Of a stretch of 64,000 bases of DNA, positions 34,601 through 42,920 are shown in pieces. The notes below the pieces were generated by a model. It worked only from the letters and a program-made list of their open reading frames with translations. It had not been told where the DNA came from and searched no databases. The stretch covers positions 21,685,754 to 21,749,753 of the forward strand of contig CAIIXF020000011.1 of assembly GCA_903813345.2 (NCBI GenBank), written 5' to 3'. The position numbers and the translations under genes are program-made. The DNA comes from Owenia fusiformis (Eukaryota; Annelida; Polychaeta; Sabellida; Oweniidae). Every line of letters starts with the position of its first letter. The first letter of the stretch is position 1.

Positions 34601-36699
34601 AAATAATTTGAAATTGAATTCAACTTTAAATTGAATTTAACTAACTTTAAATTGAAAGTTAAAATTTAAAAACTAAGAATATCACCTTATATCACCGCAT
34701 GTGAGACATACTGCATCTGTTGTGTTAGTGCAGACAAGGTTCAGAACCACTGCATCATAATCATCAACAGAAGAGTGCTGGCCACATTTAAAGTAGAACT
34801 CCTAGAAAAATATGAAAAATAGAACAACATTATTATAAGAAATACTAGATTTAAACCAAATGAACATGGATCCCAGAGAAAATGACCTAACTAGGCCTAT
34901 ACTAAACCAAACTTACAGAGATTCCAGACAATGTAGCCCAGCTAGGCAACCTAAATCAAACTTACAGCTTTATTGCCAGTACAGTCTTTTGTGTGACATG
35001 TGATTCCTATAACATTTTGTCTCAAGACATCCATCCAGCCTCTGGGTTCCTGAAATAGATGACAATATCTGTAGATAAATAACTTAATTTGGCACACATC
35101 TTAATTTTGACCATTTACCAATGCTGTACAAGATTGTCAATGAAAAAGCTTCATTATAGTGACAACCCTCCTAAAAAGATGGAATAAATGGTACTCCAAA
35201 GATCAGGTCATTCTCAAGTATTAAGATCAAGAAAGGTCAAAGTGACAACTATTTACTAGATGTAAAAGATGTTAGTACAGTAAAACCTGTCTAAGTAAAC
35301 ACCTCTCTCTGGTGAATACCTGTGTCTAGTGAACACTTATTTTCTCTGAGTTCCACTGAGTTCTGTAAAAGATTTGCTCTCTTCAGAGAACACCTACAAG
35401 TAGTGAACACATTTTTGTGGCTCCATATAGGCGTTCACTGTACACAGGTTCTACTGTATATAAGTTGGGTGAAGTCTCAAATATCAAGATTGGGAAAGGT
35501 AAATGTGAGTTACCCTCTCTAATGTTATTGCTCCATCTTTGCATAATTTACACCTCACTCTGAGCTTGCCTGGCTGAACCGATCCACAGACAGCTTTACA
35601 ATACACAAAGTATTTCACTCTTCTGCCTTCACCTAGAAGAATACAATACACAAAATATTTCATTCTTCTGCTTTCACCTAGAACAATACAATACACAAAA
35701 TATTTCACTCTTCTGCCTTCACCTAGAAAAATACAATACACAAAATATTTCACTCTTCTGCCTTCACCTAGAAAAACACAATACACAAAGTATTTCACTC
35801 TTCTGCCTTCACCTAGAAGAATACAATACACAAAATATTTCACTCTTCTGCCTTCACCTTGGAAAATACAATACACAAAGTTTCACTCTTCTGCCTTCAC
35901 CTTGAAAAATAGAATACACAAAGTTTCACTCTTCTGCCTTTACATCCAGGATGGATGAAGAAATTTTTTAAACTATAACATACTGGTTGGAAAGTCATAC
36001 ACTGTAAATGTTGCTTACAATTTCATCATTCCATAACATACATTCTCTAAGTATATTTGACTTATGAATGGAGTGGAACAATTAAGAGTGATTTGTTTAA
36101 ATAGTTTTCATAATTGGTAAATTGAAACTTTTACACCCCATTTTGATATATTCTAGGGGGGGGGCTCTAGGACAGTAGGGAAAATTCTGATCATTCTGAT
36201 CTGTACTGAATACCTGCAATTTCTCTTTGGATTCCAGCAGCAGGTCCAAATATTTTAGCTGTTTCCCCAGCACTTTTAACTTCAATCACATGTAGTGTGC
36301 TGTTTTCTCCCAAGTCATACCCCTGGAAAGAGCTAAATAATAAATACTTGTCTATGATACCGTATTTGTTTTACATCATATAATATAAACCTATGGACAG
36401 TGTACATATATGTTAGAATGTAGTTTTACATACATGAACATTCATAATATAAAAGTGTTTAAATATTTTTTATTTTTATTTATTTACTTTTTATTGCTTT
36501 AGCTCATGACTGTACTCACTTTAAGTGTTTCTTCACCACTGATCTCCTGTCCACAGAAGATGATTTTGATACTGTTTTTATCAAGATGTTTTGTTTTAGT
36601 GCTGATCTCTTCTTTCAACTTGTCTGTAGTCCATTCCTTTTCTATCTCCAACAATAGAGAGCTCTTATCTGGTAGCCTGATATTTATGAAGAACGGCAT
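22603..36699 (-). CDS. PRKN: Parkin RBR E3 ubiquitin ligase
   Basis: Eleven coding exons: 36699-36520, 36322-36214, 35632-35514, 35049-34966, 34801-34686, 25213-25077, 24388-24327, 24047-23904, 23683-23597, 23299-23191 and 22754-22603. They total 1299 nt (432 aa), all in phase. Parkin is activated by PINK1 and phospho-ubiquitin and ubiquitinates outer mitochondrial membrane proteins. Order: Ubl (about 1-75, [15 protein letters not shown]), short linker, RING0 ([19 protein letters not shown]), RING1 ([12 protein letters not shown]), IBR ([28 protein letters not shown]), RING2. The catalytic Cys is about 385 in GGCMHMHC, with His 387 and Glu 396 in place. RING2 is two residues shorter than human between two zinc ligands, and the C-terminus runs 16 residues past the human-like DHWFxx end. 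Human parkin is 465 aa; the Ubl-RING0 linker is shorter here. The intron 34685-25214 hosts a zinc-finger gene. Very secure. Confidence 0.95.
24844..25024. mobile_element. Mariner-type MITE next to a parkin exon
   Basis: CAGGGTGACTC at the left and GGGTCACTCTG at the right, with TA on both sides. These are typical mariner ends, like those of the longer element at 37823-38751. It is 181 bp long and ends 52 bp from the parkin exon at 25077-25213. It contains no transposase remnant. Confidence 0.6.
25415..25530 (-). repeat. Fragment of the GGTGGGATAATA repeat
   Basis: The words AATCAAATCCGTCAACTGG, GAGTTATCGCC and AATTTGGTGGGATAATA match the right edge of the array ending at 22430. It is a partial copy in a parkin intron. 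Confidence 0.5.
26247..27602 (+). CDS. C2H2 zinc-finger protein, intronless, antisense in parkin intron
   Basis: An open frame of 451 aa from ATG 26247 (the codons upstream in frame start at a TTG) to TGA 27600-27602. A 75-90-residue leader rich in Asp and Asn precedes 13 tandem C2H2 fingers of 28 residues with TGEKNFK linkers: CDVCSKxFxxKxxLxxHYxIH. Such proteins bind DNA through a helix in each finger. Fingers 9-13 are nearly identical, pointing to recent array growth. The frame continues beyond the stop with eight more finger units to 28280, two of which begin with TGA in place of the first Cys codon. It may be a truncated working protein or a decaying copy. It lies on the strand opposite parkin, inside the roughly 9.5-kb intron. 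The family assignment is certain; the function and specific name are not known. Confidence 0.75.
   Translation: MENIMDYSSKVINTITGGDGVINDPDDVITCVKTMINDADGVIVNADKINTTKSMTASLMNDEDTTSGKTFISGFQRMANDHKGKHVCDICHMMCKYKSKLVEHYRIHTGEKNFKCGVCSKTFVQKSSLNLHNKIHTGEKNFKCDVCSKTFVQKSSLNSHYIIHTGDKKFKCDVCSKTFMHKSSLNLHYKIHTGENNFKCDVCYKTFARKSALNLHCKIHTGEKNFKCDVCSKTFIHKSSLKVHYSTHTGEKNFKCDVCSKTFMRKFSLKIHYSIHTGEKNFKCDVCYKMFAQKTYLNSHYRIHTGEKNFKCDVCSKSFTQKASLNLHYRIHTGERNFICDVCSKRFTQKASLNLHYRIHTGEKNFKCDVCSKRFTQKASLNLHYRIHSGEKNFKCDVCSKRFTQKASLNLHYRIHTGERIFKCDVCSKRFTQKASLKLHYRIHTGEKNSK
27603..28280 (+). pseudogene. Continuation of the zinc-finger array after in-frame TGA
   Basis: Eight further 84-bp finger units stay in the same frame as the upstream ORF. 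Units 14 and 16 start with TGA (27600 and 27768) where the others have TGT for the first zinc-binding Cys. The TGA positions are exactly 168 bp apart and the surrounding 168-bp blocks are almost identical, so the second stop arose by duplication of the first. The last six fingers (two of the eight being damaged) are intact, and a final TGA is at 28278. It is expressed only if read through, spliced around, or started internally. Confidence 0.6.
29210..31224 (-). mobile_element. CCCGCGAA-rich transposon, copy 2 (inverted, interrupted)
   Basis: Same family as 13429-14632 in opposite orientation: starts CAGTACTGTCAACCCC and ends GACACTTGACAGCTCTG. Flanks share TATTTG (29204-29209 and 31225-31230). 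The subterminal TTCGCGGGA motifs are kept. An 876-bp hAT-like foldback is inserted at 29936-30811. Without it this copy is about 1.13 kb, close to the 1.2 kb of copy 1. Located in the large parkin intron. Confidence 0.7.
29936..30811. mobile_element. hAT-like foldback element with TTCTAGAT 8-bp duplication
   Basis: Starts AGGGTTTGTAG and ends CTACAAACCCT, flanked by TTCTAGAT at 29928-29935 and 30812-30819. The arms of about 320 bp are inverted copies of each other, with GGTACCCG, ATGGAGGATTTACTACCC and GTGCGATCGCACC words in both, around a unique core of about 220 bp. The corresponding stretch of copy 1 (near 13945-13965) lacks it and so represents the pre-insertion state. It has no transposase ORF. 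Confidence 0.75.
31502..32788. mobile_element. 1.3-kb transposon, CACACTACCCTACC ends, GTATA duplication
   Basis: The left end is CACACTACCCTACCTCG and the right end GTGGTAGGGTAGTGTG, an imperfect inverted pair of about 14 bp. GTATA lies on both sides (31497-31501 and 32789-32793). The interior is AT-rich with no recognisable transposase. It lies in the parkin intron, 112 bp from another inverted-repeat element with a 5-bp duplication. Confidence 0.65.
32901..33790. mobile_element. 890-bp near-perfect palindromic foldback, ATGTA duplication
   Basis: Two arms of about 400 bp (32901-33309 and 33385-33790) are near-identical inverted copies. The ends read CACCCTTGGTATACGCAGC and its complement, flanked by ATGTA (32896-32900 and 33791-33795). 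The loop holds two direct copies of a segment of about 37 bp starting TTGCCCCGAACCGGTCCG. Arm identity is very high, so it is young or maintained by gene conversion. It has no ORF. A transcript across it would form a long hairpin. Confidence 0.8.
35278..35456. mobile_element. Pogo/Tigger-like palindromic MITE (copy 3)
   Basis: CAGTAAAACCTGTCTAAGT to ACACAGGTTCTACTG with TA on both sides. It carries the GTGAACACC type of interior. It ends 58 bp from the parkin RING0 exon (35514-35632). Confidence 0.65.
35589..35943 (-). repeat. 45-bp minisatellite built from a parkin splice acceptor and exon start
   Basis: Eight head-to-tail units, the first being the real start of the RING0 exon (acceptor at 35633) and seven lying upstream in the intron. 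Spacing is 45 bp five times, then 43 bp twice. Each unit carries AG followed by GTGAAGGCAGAAGAGTG. Read in the parkin frame the 45-bp units are open and repeat [12 protein letters not shown] plus three variable residues. The repeated part includes the first RING0 Cys. Units 6-8 diverge (CAAGGTGAA instead of CTAGGTGAA). Confidence 0.85.
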
Positions 36700-36959
36700 C
36701 TGTCTATTGATGATGAGGCAAGAATTCAGTCTACAAAATTGAAAACTGTCAAGATTAGGAAAACATGCAGTGTAGATTATATAAATATGTTTGTATCCTA
36801 TGCAGGCCCGTTTGAAGGCTTTCCAAAGGTGGGCGATTTTTGCATACATAAGGATTGTGCCGCTGACATTCCAGTGTGCATAATGAGCGCCCAACAAAGT
36901 GCTGCAAGCTGGAGGCGAAATTTAGACCCTTTCTGAGGCATTCCCCAGGTCAAAATAAT

Positions 36960-37268
36960 AGCATACATATTCAGGGTAATCATTAGCTAATGATTATGAA
37001 ACAAATAGGTAACAAATAGTATAGCAATTTGACATGCAAATGAGATAATCATTCAGGGTAATCATTAGCTAATGATTGTGAATTTAATGAAACACTGATT
37101 TCTTTCTTCGTTAATCATTCAGTAATCATTCAGAAATTATTCAGAAACAAATAGTTAATTATTCAGAAACAAATCAATAATTATTCAGAAACAAATCAAT
37201 AATTATTCAGAAAGAAACCGTTAATTAGTCAGAAACAAATCGTTAATTATTCAGTAATTATTCAGGTT
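36960..37268. repeat. Tandem AT-rich repeat with ATTATTCAGAAACAAAT units
   Basis: Two copies of GGGTAATCATTAGCTAATGAT are followed by about six copies of a unit near 22 bp, TTATTCAGAAACAAATCAA, with small variants. It is a simple local expansion; no function is visible. Confidence 0.65.
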
Positions 37269-37822
37269 ATCTGACTCATTTTCTTCTTTATCAAGACCCT
37301 GTTGCCTCTCCTGGAGCTGTCTTGTATTATTCTGACTAATACATGCTCATATAGAGGTGACATATACTCCAAATTAATTTATATTTATCTGCTCAGAAAC
37401 CTAGGGCTATAATGAGTCTTTGTGCCTAATCATGTATGGGGAACAACCCAAAATTGATCAAATTCAAATAAAATATCTTGAATTCAAATTCATTAGAATA
37501 GTAGAGATAAATATGAATAAGTTTCAATCTAAACATGTTCTACATACCTTTATGTTTATGTTGATCAAGTTTCAAGATAGTCTAGCCATCCTTCAGGTTG
37601 TTTATGCTCACTTTTATTAGACAAATAATTCTCTCACATCTGAGCATATCTGAGAGCAATATTTGCACAATTTCCAAGGGGGGGGGGGGTGGGGGGTGGT
37701 AGATATCGATTATTGTATCTGAACATAAATGTTCTGAATTCTCAGTATTCAGCTTCAATAATAGGGGACCGGGAGTAGTATGTATCCAACAGACTGACTA
37801 GAAGTCAGTCTGTTGTGATGTA

Positions 37823-38751
37823 CAGGGTGACCCAACAAATGCAACCCTCCATTTCTTCAATGTTTTTCTTAAATGGAGATTAATTGCTCTGAAATAGAGT
37901 GACGAAGAGGCTTCAATAGACAAGAACAGTGGTTCTAGAAGGATGGAGCTACTCCTCCCACTTCTAATGATAGCATAACCTGGCTCACTACTCATTTCTA
38001 TGAGAAGATTATCTCTCCTAGGACGGAGAACCCATGGTCATCCCACAGTCTTGATCTCAATGCCCCTGACTTCTATACAATTGTATATGGGGTTATTTAA
38101 AGGATAATGTGTATGAAAATAACCCTACCGCAATTGCAGAACTCCAACAAGCAATGGCTGCAAAATTTGAGCCATACCAATAGGGAAGAATGAATCCGTG
38201 TTATGAACAGTTTTCCTTGAACATTGCAAGATTGTTTTCAGCGAAATTGACGACATCTGCACTGGCGGATTAGGGGGGGGGGCCTGGGGGCCCGGGCCCC
38301 CCCCCCCTTGGGTGGGCCCAGAAAAAAAAAATTGGTCCCAAAAAAATTTTTGGGCCAAAAAAGGCCTTAAGGCCCCAAAAAGTCGGCTTTTTGGTCATAA
38401 CTGGGCCTTTTAAGGCCAAATTTTGAAGAAAATGGGCCTCAAAATTTCAAAATTTGGGCCCACTTTTGCGTTTTAGGGGCCCAAAATTTTTTTCCGCGTA
38501 AGCGCGGACGTTTTTTTCTCTGACCTGAAATTTGGGCCCCCCCCCTTGTTGGTTCCCAGATCCGCCCCTGATCTGGAGCATATTTTGAAACAACCATAAC
38601 TCTATCTATATTTAAAAGACTATGATTATAAAAACTTTGCCAGAAGATCCAACATTGAATGAAGTCCTTGTGTGCCAAATTTCAGAGCAATTTACCTCCA
38701 TTCAAGAAAAATATAGAAGAAATGGAGGGTTGCATTTTTTGGGTCACCCTG
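37823..38751 (-). mobile_element. Mariner-like transposon relic with nested MITE
   Basis: Ends CAGGGTGACCCAACAAATG and CATTTTTTGGGTCACCCTG with TA on both sides, as in Tc1/mariner. The plus strand near 38030-38170 shows a broken coding trace resembling the transposase C-terminal block (LDLNAPDFY, then WGYLKDNVYENNPTAIAELQ after a frame disruption). The 311-bp MITE at 38260-38570 is inserted in it. The insertion splits a repeat whose intact form is at 10987-11062. Orientation is uncertain, since the visible coding trace is on the plus strand. Confidence 0.7.
38260..38570. mobile_element. 311-bp MITE, CACTGGCGG ends (copy 2)
   Basis: Same family as 10580-10857: starts CACTGGCGGATTAGGG, ends CCCAGATCCGCCCCTG, with ATCTG at 38255-38259 and 38571-38575. 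It has long poly-G and poly-C runs and repeated GGGCCCAAATTT words. A CCGCGTAAGCGCGG palindrome is found only in this copy. Inserted in the mariner-like relic. Confidence 0.75.
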
Positions 38752-38956
38752 TACTACTGTCCTGTGGAAATTGCATGTTATGATCTTTGAAACATACACT
38801 GTCAGAAGTATCACAATACAAGAGGCCACAAGAAGTGAATAATGGAATCAGGGATATATTTGTACTAGATAGACCATAAATATTATTCTTATTTAGAATA
38901 AGAAACAAGGGAAATAAGTGAAATATAGATAAATTCCAGAAATAAATTTCACTCAC

Positions 38957-39000
38957 CATTTTCTTAACAGAACATCTTTCTAGACAAAACACCGCTGCAG
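38957..39000 (-). other. PRKN: Candidate first exon of parkin (start-codon exon or 5' UTR)
   Basis: The minus strand reads AAAATG followed by the strong donor GTGAGT at 38956. Human parkin has its start codon at the very end of exon 1 (7 coding nt). Joined to an acceptor at 36700 (ACAG before ATGCCG) this would give Met-Met-Pro-Phe. If the acceptor at 36734 is used instead, the exon is non-coding and translation starts at 36699. The right edge is arbitrary. It needs a cDNA. Confidence 0.35.
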
Positions 39001-41961
39001 CGAAATTTTACCACACTGATTATGAGTAAGGTTTGCGTAAATCGTATGAAATAGATTGACAGCTTGTTTACTTATTCTCATTGTCACGGATTCTATCATT
39101 AAATTATTTTATATGCAAGTCTAAATTCGTATAATATTGTCGTAATTATCAATATTGAATAGATGGCGCGCGCACCTGTCAAAAATAAATTTAGCAAATT
39201 TTTAAAATCTTCCTTATTTTGATGATTGCACGCATTTGCAGTGGTTATTTTTGTGCTGATGCAGTGGCTTCTGACAAAATAGTTATCAAGGTATGTAATT
39301 CCACCACAATTCATCACAAATGTTAAACATTTTTCTTCAATTTTGCCGAGTGAGAATTTCTTGGATCACGCGATTGAATGAAGATGATTCTGAGTCTGAT
39401 GAGATTGTCATTTCCGAGTGAATCAGAATATTTCACTTTCATTTCAGTAAGCTTAGAGTCTAGTATAACTCTACAGATGTTGGTCAAGAAGAAGAGTCAT
39501 AGTCCAAGGACATTGGTTGCATAAATTCCGTTATTGTCGTTGTTGTTGTTGTTGTCAAAATCGGTGTGGGGCTTTAAATATTGACTTCTTGATATTGACA
39601 CTTAGAGTCTCTATGTGCTAGTCTATCATAGGCCCAGGGAACAAAAATGGATCTATTTTCTCGGAGAACTGAGATACATCTGGATTCTGTTCCGGGTGTA
39701 ACCTTAGTTTGGTATCCTTGGTCCCCTTTACATGTATCTACAGTGCTAACAGTAAATTAAAAGGTGGGTTTTCAAACTGCTCAAACTAAACAGAGTGCTC
39801 CTACCAAAATATATTTGCCTATATACCCCGAGACTCTTATTTGATAGATAGAATGCAAAAGTTTTGTTATTATGGGTAAAACGTGAAGTGATTTTACCTG
39901 TTAATTCTGTCATTGGTCCCCCATTTTTGCGGAAGTTACACTGAAACACAAACTCCATAGAACAAAACAAAATCATTAAGCTAAAACCTCAGATTATTTG
40001 AATATTTTGGGCACATGAATTATTTGCTTTTGAGCACTTACCATTAAAAGCTAACCACAATTAACAAACGTGGTGACTTCATTTTAGCAAAATTTCACCT
40101 CAAAACTTGTGACAAATGCATCATGCATACGCTGGTATAAAGCCTTGGAGACACTCATTTTGGTAAATATGATTCACGGTGTATACTTTTCTGCAGTTTG
40201 GGGAAGTTTAGGACATTAAATGTTGATATTCAAGAAAATATGCCAAATATACAACTGATCAATTATTTTTCATCACCACTTTACAGATAAAACAGGTGGT
40301 TGAATAAGCTGGGTGGTTAAACTCTGCATCTTTAATATTGTCTCTGGGATAATATATGAACAGAACACTTCAAAAGTGCAACCCTATTTTGAGGTACCAA
40401 AGGTATTTTATTCATAGGCTTTCCTGTATACTATATTCAGCACATAACGCTCCTTGGTATGGAGGTCCTGATTAGGAAAAAATAGAAGATATTTTTGGTG
40501 GCATTGTACTGTTAATTAACAATTGAATTTAAGATACAGAATCAGTCAGAAACAGATTCTTGTACAAAAATTTTTTTCAGGGACTTTAATCCTTATGCTG
40601 AAAGAAAACCTCACAAATTGTACTTTGTTCTTCTTAAAAGTGATAAAACAAAGTGGTATTTCCATTTCAAAGTAACCAATCTGTCAAGATCTTTTTACTT
40701 CCTATTCTATCATAATTATGATCCCATTAATAAAATGTTACTCGAAAACAGATTGCATAATACAAATAATTCAAATCAGTTCTATTTCTAATCTTAGACC
40801 AAGTTAAGTGATTACTTGAACAATTGTTAAAAACTGGCAATATTTTGTTTAAGAATTTGACCCGAAACATAGTCCCCATTTTGCTAAATATAGATACTGT
40901 AGTTAAAGGCAAGAAAAAAATACATAATTGTAAAAATCTTTAGTTTTCCTGGAATAAAGTATGCACTTTTGTGATTTTTAGAAAATAAACATGACAAGGA
41001 ATGACATCCTGAGCCAAAAATATTCTACAATTGAAACAATTTTTTGTTTAGCCTGCTCACTATATCTGATTCTCTCTTTAAATGGCTTTAGCTACCAAAT
41101 CAAGAAAGAAAGGGTCTTGCAAGGAATATTCCATTAATATTTAACCAAACTGGCAAGATCTTTTACTTCCTTGTTCTGTTCTGTTATAAATAACTATGAT
41201 CCCATGAATGAAACATCATGAAAATTATATTTGTGTCATACAAATAATACAATGAACTATGCAGATAGCATGGATTCAGTAATTATATGAACTGAATAAT
41301 TGTTTATACAACTAATTGATATTTTAGACACTCACCCTCTTATTAGTAATTACCACCTACCAACACTCACAAATAGCAAGGGACATGGTGAAATAAACAA
41401 AGATGGCCAAATAATGCCCATTTTTTAAAAAAACAAACAAGGCCTACCAGTTTTTTAAAAAAGAAGGGAATTAAATCACTGACATTTTTTTCATGCTGTG
41501 ACATTACATTTCACTTCTTGCCATGTCATTTTAGTGTGCACCATAATACTTCTTATCTATTTCAGACATATAATATCGTATTGGGAATTAATACTAAAGT
41601 GGCCAAAATCTATCCAACTAGCTTGTACTAAGAAATACACTTATGAGTATGTTAGCTTTAGATCCATTTCCCTTGAGTACAATGTAGTGTCTAGAATACT
41701 GTAATTTCTGTTTGTCTTCTGTAATAGCTAAGATATCTGATATCAGATTCTACTCTACCCTGTCATTGTTGCATTGTTTTCTCAAGTAACTCCATCAAAT
41801 AAATTACAACATTAAATGTATTTTATATCATTTGATATTCTGCTATTAAGTATAACTCGAATTGAATGTGAAGGTATATTTTTGTAAAATTGGCAAAAAT
41901 TGAATCTATTTGCCAAATAGTTTTTATAGAATTCAAGGACCTGAGTACTTGGTTTAAAATT

Positions 41962-42170
41962 CCCGTAGCCAGGATTTGCCAAGGGGGGTTCAGTTTTCAA
42001 AGATTTCCAGGGGGGGTTCACATTTGACAATTTTGGCCCAAATATGGCTAAAATCACTTAGGAAGTGCTCAAAATGGTGAAAAACTGCATGATTTTGAAA
42101 GAATTTTTGGCCAGGGGGGGGGGGGGGGTTGTTCGCCCGAACCCTGCGAACCCCCTTGGCTATGGGCCTG
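41962..42170. mobile_element. 209-bp MITE with GTAGCCAGG / CCTTGGCTATGGGCCTG ends
   Basis: The left starts CCCGTAGCC and the right ends GGCTATGGGCCTG, inverted except that the left lacks the outer CAGG. AAATT lies on both sides (41957-41961 and 42171-42175). The interior has poly-G runs beside GGTTC words. It is similar in style to the other short poly-G MITEs here. Confidence 0.5.
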
Positions 42171-42920
42171 AAATTGGAAAAACTTCTCTCAACAATTTAC
42201 CTCAGCTGGGTCTAGCTGAGGATGAAAAGAGGTTCTGATTCTGAATAAGAAATCAATTCCAAAATTAATAAAATGACCCCATCATTAAGACACATTCAAG
42301 ATATTTTCTAAATGTTTCCATCTGCATCCTTAGCACAAGTATTAAAGTCACAGGTGGGAAAAACTATTATAGACATACATAAAAGATTTTGTGTGAAAAA
42401 GAACAGCATATGGAATTTGGTTCCCAGGTGGTCAAATAAGCCCCATGATGCCTTCAAATGAAATGTCTGATCTGGATGCAATTTGTAATTTTGAAATTCC
42501 CAAATGGATTAAGCAACTCATTGATTCATTGCTTTGGAGATATCTGTGTACATTCTAATAACGTGCCACAATATTGTAGATCAAAACTGGATTGGTAATA
42601 TGATTTGTCTGATGTTACTTGTGAACTATTACATAAAAGAGATTATTGATAATCCATTATGTACATGCACACTCATTCTACTGATGATATCTTTATGATA
42701 AAGTATGTTACACATATTATGTTCAGTAATAGCTAGGGATCGAATATATTGAATCATAGTCAAGTTTCTATTGCAGTATTAAATAGCAAGTTTTGGACTT
42801 TATAGAGCATAGTGTTTGACTGTGGGAACTGACGATGATATTCAGCTGAATTGGAGTTTAGTCTTTTGAGGTTTGAATTTCAGGAAATCATGCTGTAGAT
42901 AAAGAGAAACTTTTGCCGAT

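Larger units (their letters stand above)
36700..42920. other. Spacer upstream of both PRKN and LRRK1 (head to head)
   Basis: This region separates the first certain parkin coding exon from the LRRK1 start. It contains a tandem AT-rich repeat, a mariner-like relic with a nested MITE, a small MITE at 41962-42170 and a candidate parkin first exon ending at 38957. The rest, about 39.0-41.9 kb, is AT-rich sequence in which I see no supported gene. Confidence 0.6.

Noticed and set aside
35484-35876. A 130-aa ORF with VKYFVYC repeats taken as a gene
   Set aside because: It is the parkin RING0 exon plus the intronic minisatellite read through. The start codon lies inside the repeat. Reported instead as repeat and as a splicing question.
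36799-36983. ORFs on both strands near the parkin Ubl exon
   Set aside because: No family similarity, and the region shows no splice pattern linking it to parkin beyond the possible acceptor at 36734.
39746-39976. Minus-strand ORF with a possible exon (acceptor TTTCAG, CNFRKNGGPMTELTG, donor GTAAAA)
   Set aside because: Splice-like signals exist but no partner exon or recognisable family; it could equally be an untranslated parkin exon. Not enough support.
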